A stretch of 6,858 nucleotides of DNA from a bacterium (GTDB taxonomy: Bacteria; UBA8248), in contig JAQBZT010000166.1 of the NCBI GenBank assembly GCA_027622355.1, positions 1 to 6,858 of the forward strand, in the 5' to 3' direction. Below are positions 1 to 6,484 of the stretch, in pieces. Below the pieces are notes generated by a model, which saw only the letters and a list, made by a program, of their open reading frames with translations, was not told where the DNA came from and searched no databases. Position 1 is the stretch's first letter. Every line of letters starts with the position of its first letter. The translations under genes were made by a program, and so were the position numbers.

Positions 1-1407
1 CTGCGGCGCCGGAAAGCGTTCGATGGAGAGAAGGGGCAGGTGACCTGCATCCCCGTTCCGGGCGGAGCGCGGGCGATCAAGGCCCAGCTTGTGGTGCTGG
101 CGGGGATGGGGAAGGCGGAGGAGCTGGACGCCGAGGCGCTCCGGCAGGCCGCGGGCCTGGGAAGCCGCCGCGCAAGAGAAGAGGGGGCATCGAGTCTCTC
201 CCTTTCGCCGGGCAAGGAGGCGATCGGCCGCCTCGGCGGAGAGCGGGCTGCCAAGGCCGCCGCGGAGGCCGCCGCGCTCGCGCTCTACCGGATGGACAAG
301 TACAAGACCGAAAAGGGGAACGGCAAGGGGGTGCAGCGCGCCGTGATCTGCGGCGGCCGGGCCCCTCTGGCGGCCCTTCGCCGCGGCATGCGCACGGGCC
401 AGTTTCTGGCGGAGGGCACGGCGCTGGCCCGCGATCTCATCAACACCCCCAGCAACGAGAAGCGCCCGCCCGATCTGGCGGCCCGGATCCGGCGGATGGC
501 CCGCAAGGAGGGGCTGCGGTGCACCGTTCTGGACGAGGGCCGGATCCGCCAGTTCAAGATGGGCGCTCTCCTCGCCGTGGCGCGCGGCAGCTCGGCCCCC
601 TGCCGGGTGGTGGTGCTGGAGTACCGCCCCCGCGGGGCGAAGGGCGCTCCGATCGCGTTCGTGGGCAAGGGGGTAACCTTTGACACGGGCGGCGTTTCCA
701 TCAAGCCGAGCAGCGGCATGGAGCTCATGACGACGGACATGAGCGGGGCGGCGGCCGTCGTCGGCGCCATGATTTCGGTCGCCCGGCTCAAGCCGCGCAC
801 GCCCGTGGTGGGGGTGGTGGGCCTGGCCGAGAACATGGTTTCCGGCGATGCGACCCGGCCCGGGGACATCGTGCGCGCCATGAGCGGGACCACAATCGAG
901 ATCCACAACACCGACGCCGAGGGCCGGCTTCTTCTCGCGGACGTGCTCCACTACTGCCGGACGAAGTACAAGCCCCAGTGCATGATCGATCTGGCGACGC
1001 TGACGGGAGCGTGCGTGGTGGCGCTGGGGGACAAGGTGACCGGGATGTACGGCACCCACGACGAGCTGCTGCGCCGGGTGCGCGAGAAGGGCGAGGCGAC
1101 CGGCGATGTGGTGTGGCACCTGCCCCTCTTTCCGCATTTCGGCGAGATGATGAAGGGCAAGATTGCGGACTTGTGCAACATCTCCGGCGTGCGCTGGGGC
1201 GGGGCGAACACGGCCGCCGCCTTCCTGCAGCACTTCGCCGGGGAGACGCCCTGGATCCACCTCGACATCGCGGGGCCCTCGCACACGGCCCAGGATGAGC
1301 CCTACCGCCCGGCCGGCGGGACGGGGGTCGGCGTCCGCCTGCTGGCCGAGCTGGCGCTGGACTGGAAAAAACTCCCCAAGCAGAAGGGAAAGGCGTTCGG
1401 CTGCTGA
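1..1407 (+). CDS. pepA: Leucyl aminopeptidase (peptidase family M17), 5'-truncated by the window edge
   Basis: This is a cytosolic two-metal aminopeptidase that removes N-terminal residues from peptides, normally as a hexamer. The frame is open from base 1, and the residues before the GTG at 40 already read like the family's N-terminal domain, so the GTG is probably not the start. The catalytic domain is complete. The metal and catalytic residues fall at exactly the E. coli PepA spacing: Lys (667-669), Asp (682-684), catalytic Lys (703-705), Asp (736-738), then Asp (913-915), Glu (919-921) and Arg (925-927) inside the signature NTDAEGR. By that alignment about 45 N-terminal residues lie outside the window. 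The C-terminal segments DLATLTGACVVALG and WIHLDIAGP are also typical. The gene converges on a response-regulator gene 13 bp away. PepA of E. coli also binds DNA; nothing here tests that role. Confidence 0.95.
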   Translation: MRRRKAFDGEKGQVTCIPVPGGARAIKAQLVVLAGMGKAEELDAEALRQAAGLGSRRAREEGASSLSLSPGKEAIGRLGGERAAKAAAEAAALALYRMDKYKTEKGNGKGVQRAVICGGRAPLAALRRGMRTGQFLAEGTALARDLINTPSNEKRPPDLAARIRRMARKEGLRCTVLDEGRIRQFKMGALLAVARGSSAPCRVVVLEYRPRGAKGAPIAFVGKGVTFDTGGVSIKPSSGMELMTTDMSGAAAVVGAMISVARLKPRTPVVGVVGLAENMVSGDATRPGDIVRAMSGTTIEIHNTDAEGRLLLADVLHYCRTKYKPQCMIDLATLTGACVVALGDKVTGMYGTHDELLRRVREKGEATGDVVWHLPLFPHFGEMMKGKIADLCNISGVRWGGANTAAAFLQHFAGETPWIHLDIAGPSHTAQDEPYRPAGGTGVGVRLLAELALDWKKLPKQKGKAFGC

Positions 1408-1430
1408 GGCGGGGCGGGCGTCAGTTTTTT
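1404..1430 (+). terminator. Candidate intrinsic terminator of pepA
   Basis: CTGAGGC (1404-1410) can pair with GCGTCAG (1418-1424) with one G-G mismatch across a 7-nt loop, followed directly by six T (1425-1430). The structure overlaps the pepA stop codon and the last codons of the convergent response-regulator gene. The stem is short and imperfect, so this is a weak call. Confidence 0.4.
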
Positions 1431-1888
1431 CCCGGGGGGCTTTTCACGAAATCGTCCACCGCGTTTCCGAGCTCGGTCAGGGAGAAGGGCTTCGATACCA
1501 GGCGATCGATGTCATCGGTATTCTCTTCGAGCTCTTTTTCGCTCTCCGCCCATCCCGTGATCAGGATGACGGGCGTTCCGCGCTTCGCGGTCTTGGCCAT
1601 CCGGGCCACTTCCATCCCGGAGGTTCCCTCCATCCCCAGATCGGTGATCACCAGATCGAACGGATACTCCTCAAGACAGCCGAGGGCTTCGGTGCCCGAG
1701 CCCACGGCGATCACGGCGTAGCCCCGCATCTCCAGCATCTCCGTGAGCAGCTCGCGGATGTCCTTTTCATCGTCCACGAGGAGGATGAGGGGGTGGCCGC
1801 TCTTTCTTTCCGCGGCTTCGTAGTCGGTGCCCTGGGTGGGCGTTATCGGGGTCACGGGCGGTACCTGCACAAAATCGAGTAGTTTCAA
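1421..1888 (-). CDS. Stand-alone response-regulator receiver protein (CheY/Spo0F type)
   Basis: This is a phosphoryl-accepting signalling protein with one REC domain (about residues 33-150 of 155) and no output domain. With numbering from the TTG at 1886-1888, the acidic pocket is Asp39-Asp40, the phosphoacceptor is Asp83 (VITDLGM), the switch Thr is Thr111 (ILITGW) and the conserved Lys is Lys133 (VSKPF). All needed residues are present, so it should be phosphorylatable. The ~31 residues before the REC domain are not conserved-looking, and the TTG has no clear Shine-Dalgarno site. An in-frame GTG at 1853-1855, preceded by GCAGG about 8 nt upstream, would remove 11 residues and is a reasonable alternative start. 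No histidine kinase is in the window. It lies on the same strand as the dehydrogenase operon, but 121 bp beyond the last gene and after a candidate terminator, so it is probably transcribed separately. The target is unknown. Confidence 0.88.
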   Translation of the reverse strand: MKLLDFVQVPPVTPITPTQGTDYEAAERKSGHPLILLVDDEKDIRELLTEMLEMRGYAVIAVGSGTEALGCLEEYPFDLVITDLGMEGTSGMEVARMAKTAKRGTPVILITGWAESEKELEENTDDIDRLVSKPFSLTELGNAVDDFVKSPPGKN

Positions 1889-1896
1889 ATCGATAC

Positions 1897-1925
1897 ATAT
1901 TAATTTAAGGCATATCTTAGGATAA
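1897..1925 (-). promoter_or_regulatory. Weak candidate sigma70-type promoter for the receiver gene, in an AT-rich spacer
   Basis: In the 121-bp gap between the lyase stop and the receiver gene, about 1870-1925 is strikingly AT-rich against a GC-rich background. On the minus strand TTATCC (1925-1920) and TAATAT (1902-1897) are separated by 17 nt. Both hexamers are only partial matches (3/6 and 4/6). If real, transcription would begin near 1890, almost on the TTG codon, which would favour the internal GTG start. I see no other gene or repeat in this gap apart from the terminator next to the lyase stop. Confidence 0.22.
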
Positions 1926-1989
1926 GGAAAGTGCCCGGCGGCGGTTTCGTGCGGGTGTTGGGAAGGTTGGGAGAACTTTGTATTCCGGC

Positions 1990-2023
1990 GAAAAACAAAG
2001 GACCCCGCCCTACCCCCGGGCGG
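1990..2023 (-). terminator. Candidate terminator at the end of the E1-E2-lyase operon
   Basis: On the minus strand CCGCCC (2023-2018) and GGGCGG (2010-2005) form a perfect 6-bp GC stem with a 7-nt loop that includes most of the lyase TAG stop. A T-rich run, TTTGTTTTT (2000-1992), follows after about four bases. The gap between stem and T run makes it less than ideal. It sits exactly where the four-gene cluster ends and before the separately oriented spacer of the receiver gene. Confidence 0.45.
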
Positions 2024-2924
2024 CGATGGCCCCGGCCCGCGCGATGATGCGCTCGCCGTGCTTGGCCATGGCGTAGTCGATCATCTTTCCCTGGAAGGGC
2101 ACGGCGCCCAGGCCGGCCCGCTCGCCCTCCTGGAAGGCTTCCACCATTTCCGTGTAGTAGGCGACCTCCTCGGGGGTCGGCGAGTAGACCTCGTTGAAGA
2201 TGGCCACCTGGTTGGGGTGGATGGCCGCCTTGCCGGTGTAGCCGAGGCGCTTGGCCTGGAGGGCGTCCTCGCGGCAGCCCTCGGGGTTTTTCAGCTGCGT
2301 GTAGACCCCGTCGGTGGGGTGGGGCATCTTCGCCGCCCGGGCGTCCACGAGCACCTTGCTCCGCGCATAGAGCAGGCTGGTGCCGTCCGCGGTCCACTGG
2401 GCCCCGAGGTCGCGGCACAGGTCGGCATCCTCGGCGCTGCCGAAGTTCACTCCCGCCATCCGCGCCGCCGCCGTGCAGAGGTCGTGGCAATGGTAGACAC
2501 CGGCCGCGCTCTCGATCTGCGCGATGATGCCGATCGACCCTTCCTCGAATCCCCGCTCCCGCTCGAGCCGTGTGAGGATGGCGTCGGCCTTGCGGATGTC
2601 GGCCGCGCCCTCGGGCTTGGGGAGGAAGATGCCGTCGAGCCCCTCGACCGCCACCGCCTCCAGATCGGCCTCCAGCAGATCGGTCTCCGGCCCGTTGACC
2701 CGCACCAGGATCAGGGGCGGGGCGCCGGGGGTGTTCCGCGTGGCGGTGATGGCGTCCTTGACCATGCCGCGGGCGGTTTCCTTGACATCGATGGCGACCG
2801 AATCCTCCAGGTCGAAGAGCGCCGCGTCGGCCCCCGAGGTGGGCGCCTTGGAGAGCATCTTCTCGCTGCTTCCCGGATGGAAAATAAATGAACGAAGGGC
2901 TTTGGATGCATCGAGTCGGGACAT
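2010..2924 (-). CDS. CitE-like beta-hydroxyacyl-CoA lyase (HpcH/HpaI aldolase / malyl-CoA or citramalyl-CoA lyase family)
   Basis: A 304-residue TIM-barrel enzyme of the CitE/CLYBL/Mcl group. Members cleave or condense short hydroxy-dicarboxyl-CoA thioesters with Mg2+: malyl-CoA to acetyl-CoA plus glyoxylate, or citramalyl-CoA to acetyl-CoA plus pyruvate. Visible hallmarks are the N-terminal LRSFIFHPG (Arg11), ALFDLEDSV (Glu40-Asp41), LVRVNGPET (Arg75), IIAQIESAAGV with metal-ligand Glu138, and FGSAEDADLCRDLG with the likely second metal ligand Asp166. The C-terminal AIHPNQVAIFNEVYSPTPEEV is also typical of the family. Length is normal. The ATG at 2922-2924 overlaps the E2 stop by one base (TGATG), and GTGAGG sits about 6 nt upstream inside the E2 end, so translation is coupled. 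True citrate lyase is unlikely, because CitD, CitF and CitC are absent from the window. The exact substrate cannot be read from sequence. Confidence 0.9.
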   Translation of the reverse strand: MSRLDASKALRSFIFHPGSSEKMLSKAPTSGADAALFDLEDSVAIDVKETARGMVKDAITATRNTPGAPPLILVRVNGPETDLLEADLEAVAVEGLDGIFLPKPEGAADIRKADAILTRLERERGFEEGSIGIIAQIESAAGVYHCHDLCTAAARMAGVNFGSAEDADLCRDLGAQWTADGTSLLYARSKVLVDARAAKMPHPTDGVYTQLKNPEGCREDALQAKRLGYTGKAAIHPNQVAIFNEVYSPTPEEVAYYTEMVEAFQEGERAGLGAVPFQGKMIDYAMAKHGERIIARAGAIAARG

Positions 2925-4231
2925 CAGTACCTCACTTGGGAAAGATCCATGCGCTCCAGGGCATCGCGGATGGCGGAGAGAAAGCGCCCCGCCGCGAAGC
3001 CGTCGTTCGCCCTGTGATCAAAAGTTAAAGATAGCGTCATCAGCGGCCGGACCGCCAGCCGGTTTCCCGGGAGCGCGGCGGGCCGGGGGGCGATCGCGCC
3101 GGTCCCGAGGATGCAGACCTGCGGCGGGTTGATGATCGGGGCCCCGCCCAGGGCGCCCGAGGCGCCGAAGTTGGTGAGGGTGATCGTCCCCTCCTTCACC
3201 TCCTCGGGAGAGAGGGCGCCCTCGCGGGTGCGCCGGCTCAGATCCTCGAGGCGCAGGGCCATCTCGGCGAAATCGAGCCCGTCCGCCGCCCGGAGGACCG
3301 GCACCAGCAGTCCCTCGGGGGTGTCCACCGCGACCCCGAGGTTCACGTAGCGCCGCACGATGACGGCGTCGTCTTCATAGGTGGCGTTGAAGCGGGCGTG
3401 TTCCGTATCACGCAGGGCATGGGTGAGAGCGAGCGCGAAGAAGGGGGTGAAGGTCAGCCGCACCCCGTGTTTTTCCGCAAATGGCGCCTTGTTCGCCTCG
3501 CGCCAGGCACTGATGCGGCTCATGTCCACATCGAGCCAGGAAGACACCTGGGGGATCTCCCGCACCGAGCGGGTGAGGTTTTCGGCGATGCGGCGCCGGG
3601 TGCGGCTCATGGGGATGCGCTGCTCGCGCGCTTCTCCCTCCGCCGCGAGGGAGGAGAAGGAGAGCGCCAGCGCCGCGCCGCCGTCCCCCGCAGTGAAGCT
3701 TTCGAGGTCGCGGGCGGTGATGCGGCCCCCGTCGCCCGTTCCGGGGATCTCGGAGAGGGCCTGCGCCGAAATTCCGCGTTCCTCCGCGAGGCGCCGCACG
3801 CGGGGGGAGAGCCGGGTTGTGCTTTTTGATGTGTCCGCGCCTCCCGCGGGGCGGGCCGTCCGCGTTTCTTTCCGGGGAGCGGGCGGGGCCGCGGTCGATT
3901 TCCGGGCGGAGAGCGGTGCGACGGGCGCTCCCCAGTCGTCCGCGGCCGGGGGGCCGGAGCGGGGTTTTTGCGCATCCTCCGGGACCTGCGCCTCGGTTTC
4001 GAGGAGGGCGAGCGACTCCCCCACCGGGACCGTCTTGTCCGCCTCGACGAGAATCTCCTTGATCACGCCGTCGGCCGGGCATTCGATCTCGAACTCCACC
4101 TTGTCGCTCTCCGCCGCGAGGAGCACTTCGCCCTTCGCGACGCGATCGCCGGTCTGCTTCTTCCACTCGACAACGGTGCTCTCGTGCACGCTGCTTCCCA
4201 TGCGGGGCATCCGGATGTGGGTGATGAACAT
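2924..4231 (-). CDS. Dihydrolipoamide acyltransferase E2 of a 2-oxo acid dehydrogenase complex
   Basis: This is the core subunit that takes the acyl group from E1 on a swinging lipoyl arm and transfers it to CoA. Its 435 residues show the full E2 layout. A single lipoyl domain (1-79) carries the lipoyl-lysine Lys44 in ESDKVEFEI. A Pro/Ala-rich flexible linker follows (about 80-138), then a peripheral-subunit-binding domain (about 140-178, LSPRVRRLAEERGI to GRITARDL) that docks E1/E3. The catalytic domain (about 205-435) ends with the active-site DHRANDG: His406, Asp410, Gly411. TNFGASGALGG near 353-363 is the usual TNxG segment. Start: ATG at 4229-4231 with TGAGGA about 6-7 nt upstream. The E1 beta stop lies 8 bp upstream. 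The acyl specificity (pyruvate, branched-chain 2-oxo acid or acetoin) is not evident. E2 is functional only once lipoylated and supplied with E3, and neither lipoylation genes nor an E3 gene is in the window. Confidence 0.94.
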   Translation of the reverse strand: MFITHIRMPRMGSSVHESTVVEWKKQTGDRVAKGEVLLAAESDKVEFEIECPADGVIKEILVEADKTVPVGESLALLETEAQVPEDAQKPRSGPPAADDWGAPVAPLSARKSTAAPPAPRKETRTARPAGGADTSKSTTRLSPRVRRLAEERGISAQALSEIPGTGDGGRITARDLESFTAGDGGAALALSFSSLAAEGEAREQRIPMSRTRRRIAENLTRSVREIPQVSSWLDVDMSRISAWREANKAPFAEKHGVRLTFTPFFALALTHALRDTEHARFNATYEDDAVIVRRYVNLGVAVDTPEGLLVPVLRAADGLDFAEMALRLEDLSRRTREGALSPEEVKEGTITLTNFGASGALGGAPIINPPQVCILGTGAIAPRPAALPGNRLAVRPLMTLSLTFDHRANDGFAAGRFLSAIRDALERMDLSQVRY

Positions 4232-4239
4232 CGGGTTCC

Positions 4240-5238
4240 TCAGTAAGCGGCCAGCTCGCGGAGCGCGGCCACGACATCCGCCGTGCTCGGCAGGTAGGCT
4301 TCTTCCAGGGGCGGACTCATGGGCATGGGGGTGTCGGGCGCCGCGACCCGCCGGATGGGCGCATCGAGATGCTCGAAGGCCTCCTCGGCCACGATCGTAG
4401 CGAACTCGCCGGCGAGCCCGCCCCGCTTGCGCGCCTCGTGGAGGATGAGGAGCCGGCCGGTCTTGCGGACGGTGTCGAGGATGGCCCCCTTGTCGTAGGG
4501 TGCCAGCGAGCGCAGGTCGATCACCTCGACGGAGACCCCTTCGGCTTCGAGTATCTCGGCGGCTTCGAGCGCCTGGAGGCAGGTGGTGCCGAAGGTGAGG
4601 AGCGAGATGTCCTCCCCCGCGCGGAGGAGGCGGGCCTCCCCGAAGGGAACGGTGTAGTCGTCCTCGGGGACATCGGGGCGGAGCGCCTCGGGAAGATCCG
4701 CCACCGGGTAGTTATAGAATTTCTTATACTCGATGAAGATGACGGGGTTCTCGTCGCGGATGGCGGCCTTCATCATCCCCTTGGCGTCGTAGGCGGTCGC
4801 CGGGGCAGCGATCTTGAGGCCCGGCGTGTGGAAGAACCAGGGCTCGGGGTTGCCCGAGTGAAAGGGCCCCGCGCTCACCAGGGCGCCGGCGGGGAGGCGC
4901 AGGACGATCGGGACGGGGCCCATCTGCCGGTAATGGTTTCCCGCGGCGAAGTCCACGATCATTTTGTAGGACTCGGTCACGAAGTCGGCGAACTGGAATT
5001 CCACCACCGGCCGAAGCCCGCCGATGGCCGCGCCGAGGGCCTGCCCGGTGAAGCCCGCCTCGGCCAGCGGGGCGTCAACGACGCGCATGGCGCCGAAATG
5101 CTCCTGAAAGCCCTTGGTGATGTAGAAGGCGCCGCCGCCGAGGCCGATGTCCTCCCCGATGAGGTAGACGCGCTCGTCCCGCTCCATCTCTTCCCAGAGG
5201 GCGGTGCGGATGGCTTCGCGGTAGGTGGGCTGGCTCAT
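4240..5238 (-). CDS. Thiamine-diphosphate-dependent dehydrogenase E1 component, beta subunit
   Basis: This is the beta half of a heterotetrameric (alpha2-beta2) E1, which decarboxylates the 2-oxo acid (or cleaves acetoin) on thiamine diphosphate and reductively acylates the E2 lipoyl group. Its 332 residues match the usual family size. Visible features are LIGEDIGLGGGAFYITKGF (27-45), PLAEAGFTGQALGAA with the cofactor-activating Glu60, the FQFADF stretch (81-86), GPFHSGNPEPWFFHTPGLK (124-142) and the ENPVIFIEYK segment (163-172). The C-terminal transketolase-like domain closes with AAPDTPMPMSPPLEEAYLPS. The ATG at 5236-5238 overlaps the E1 alpha TGA in an ATGA junction, which indicates coupling of the two subunits. 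Its own Shine-Dalgarno (GAGGG, about 13 nt upstream) is distant, consistent with reinitiation. AcoB, PdhB and BkdB-type proteins look alike at this level, so no symbol is assigned. Confidence 0.95.
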   Translation of the reverse strand: MSQPTYREAIRTALWEEMERDERVYLIGEDIGLGGGAFYITKGFQEHFGAMRVVDAPLAEAGFTGQALGAAIGGLRPVVEFQFADFVTESYKMIVDFAAGNHYRQMGPVPIVLRLPAGALVSAGPFHSGNPEPWFFHTPGLKIAAPATAYDAKGMMKAAIRDENPVIFIEYKKFYNYPVADLPEALRPDVPEDDYTVPFGEARLLRAGEDISLLTFGTTCLQALEAAEILEAEGVSVEVIDLRSLAPYDKGAILDTVRKTGRLLILHEARKRGGLAGEFATIVAEEAFEHLDAPIRRVAAPDTPMPMSPPLEEAYLPSTADVVAALRELAAY

Positions 5239-6344
5239 TCGGCGAACACACCCTCTTCGAGTTTTGCCGGATCGGGGAAGGGGTTCTGCAGAGCCTCATC
5301 CCGCGCGCGCTCGGCGTCGGCCCGGGCCTTGCCGTGGGAGGCGGCGAGCTCCTCGGGGCTCGCGATCTCGCCATCGGTCAGGTAGGCGTCGAAGCGCCGG
5401 ATCGGGTCGCGCCCTTCGGTCCATTTCTTGAAAAGGTCCATGTCCACGTAGTCGGTGTATTTGTCGTAGACCGAATGGCCGGCGGCACGCATGGTGATGC
5501 TTTCGATGAGGGTGGGGCCGCCGCCCGCGCGCGCGCGATCGAGGGCCGCGGAGGTGATCTTGTGGACGAGCACGGCGTCGGTCCCGTCAATGAGGAAGCC
5601 CGGCATGCCGTAGGCCGCCGCGCGCAGGGCGAGCGTCTTGCAGCTGAACTGATCCTTGAGCGGGGTTTTGTAGGCGTACTGGTTGTTGTCCACGATGATG
5701 ACGAGGGGGAGCTTCTGGACCCCGGCGATGTTCATCGCCTCGTGGACATCGCCGGTGCTCATCCCGCCGTCGCCCATGTAGGTGAGGACGGCCCGGCCGC
5801 TCCCCCGGTATTTCTCGGCGAAGGCGAGGCCGGCCGCGATGGGGGTCATCGTGCCGATGTGGCTGATGATCTGGGTGATCTTCTTCGGGCGGTAGCCCAT
5901 GTGGAAATTTCCGTCGCGTCCGGCGGAGGGGCCATCGGCCCTGCCGAAGAAGTGCGCCATGATGCTGCGCGGGGGGTGTCCCTTGGCGAGATGGGCCCCG
6001 CAGTTGCGGTGCATCGGGACGAGCCATTCCTCATCGCGGAGGCAGAAGGCGCTGGCCGCGCTGGCCGCCTCGTTGCCTCTTCCGAAAAAGGCGGTGCCGG
6101 GGATGTGGCCGGCCCGGAAAGCGGAGTCGAGTACCTCCTCCACCGCCCGGGCGAGCGAGATGAGATAGTGCAGGCGCAGGCCGGCGTCCCGGTCGAGGGA
6201 GGGGGCGGGCCCGCCCTTGGGGAGCCACTCGGCCGAGAGCCCCTCGATGGCCATGTAGCGATCCTGGAGGTCCTCGAAGTAATCGAGGTTTTCCAGATCC
6301 TCGGGGGTGACGGCCTGTCTTTCTGCGATGGCCCCTTTTCCCAT
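5235..6344 (-). CDS. Thiamine-diphosphate-dependent dehydrogenase E1 component, alpha subunit
   Basis: The thiamine-diphosphate-binding subunit of E1. In the 369-residue product, the cofactor/Mg2+ motif runs from GDG (191-193) to NN (220-221), as GDGGMSTGDVHEAMN to VDNNQYAYKTP, the canonical GDG-X(~26)-NN spacing. Other family segments are FFGRGNEAAS (87-95), MHRNCGAHLAKG (111-122), GRDGNFHMG (142-150) and SHIGTMTPIAAGLAFAEK (161-178). The loop with His290-Ser291 corresponds to the phosphorylation loop of mitochondrial E1, but reads MRAAGHSVYDKYTDYV rather than YR..HS.SD...YR. The N-terminal ~50 residues are acidic and variable. I chose the ATG at 6342-6344 because AAAGGAAG lies 8 nt upstream; the frame stays open 48 codons further to a TTG, but that stretch has no family resemblance. 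It is the first gene of the operon. It resembles AcoA and bacterial branched-chain E1 alpha about as much as PdhA, so the substrate is open. Confidence 0.94.
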   Translation of the reverse strand: MGKGAIAERQAVTPEDLENLDYFEDLQDRYMAIEGLSAEWLPKGGPAPSLDRDAGLRLHYLISLARAVEEVLDSAFRAGHIPGTAFFGRGNEAASAASAFCLRDEEWLVPMHRNCGAHLAKGHPPRSIMAHFFGRADGPSAGRDGNFHMGYRPKKITQIISHIGTMTPIAAGLAFAEKYRGSGRAVLTYMGDGGMSTGDVHEAMNIAGVQKLPLVIIVDNNQYAYKTPLKDQFSCKTLALRAAAYGMPGFLIDGTDAVLVHKITSAALDRARAGGGPTLIESITMRAAGHSVYDKYTDYVDMDLFKKWTEGRDPIRRFDAYLTDGEIASPEELAASHGKARADAERARDEALQNPFPDPAKLEEGVFAE

Positions 6345-6352
6345 GGCCCGCG

Positions 6353-6360
6353 CTTCCTTT
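6353..6360 (-). promoter_or_regulatory. Ribosome binding site that fixes the E1 alpha start
   Basis: On the minus strand AAAGGAAG ends 8 nt before the ATG at 6344-6342. It is the only good Shine-Dalgarno match near the N-terminus and decides the start against the 48-codon upstream extension, which is rich in Gly, Pro and Arg and looks like translated leader. Confidence 0.7.
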
Positions 6361-6389
6361 CGGCGGTACTCCGGTGTACAGAAGAGTGG

Positions 6390-6410
6390 CCCCGCAGGCG
6401 GGGAAGCCCC
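6390..6410. repeat. Overlapping, mutually exclusive GC hairpins in the dehydrogenase-operon leader
   Basis: CCCCGC (6390-6395) and GCGGGG (6398-6403) form a perfect inverted repeat. The same GGGG (6400-6403) can instead pair with CCCC (6407-6410) across AAG. The two stems compete for one strand. They lie about 45-65 nt upstream of the E1 alpha ATG, inside any transcript starting near the candidate promoter at 6461-6488. There is no T run after either stem, so this is not a terminator. It may be only a by-product of local GC richness. Confidence 0.35.
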
Positions 6411-6456
6411 CCCGCCCTGTCCGCGCGAACCGCCTCGGGTTTCAACGCGCGGGGGC

Positions 6457-6484
6457 TTGCAGTAAAGTGCCCTGAAAATATATG
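6457..6484 (+). promoter_or_regulatory. Candidate promoter of the PfkB-family kinase gene
   Basis: TTGCAG (6457-6462) and TATATG (6479-6484) are separated by 16 nt, placing a start near 6491 and a 5' leader of about 30 nt before the ATG at 6520. It overlaps the candidate promoter on the opposite strand almost completely, so the two could exclude each other. Matches are partial (3/6 and 4/6). Confidence 0.3.

Noticed and set aside
40..1407. GTG at 40 as the real start of the aminopeptidase
   Set aside because: The frame is open to base 1, the preceding residues look like the family's N-terminal domain, and alignment spacing to E. coli PepA implies about 45 further residues upstream of the window.
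2058..2891. Plus-strand open frame of 277 codons opposite the CitE-like lyase
   Set aside because: Mirror frame of the lyase with no domain features.
2010..2924. Citrate lyase beta subunit (CitE proper)
   Set aside because: No acyl-carrier subunit, alpha subunit or ligase genes of citrate lyase are nearby; the protein fits the stand-alone CitE-like lyases better.
3381..4400. Plus-strand open frame of 339 codons opposite E2
   Set aside because: Arg/Ser/Ala-rich low-complexity translation lying across the E2 gene and into E1 beta; the E2 frame explains the sequence fully.
4369..5385. Plus-strand open frame of 338 codons opposite E1 beta
   Set aside because: Antisense frame of a conserved gene in GC-rich DNA where stops are rare; no motif and no convincing ribosome binding site.
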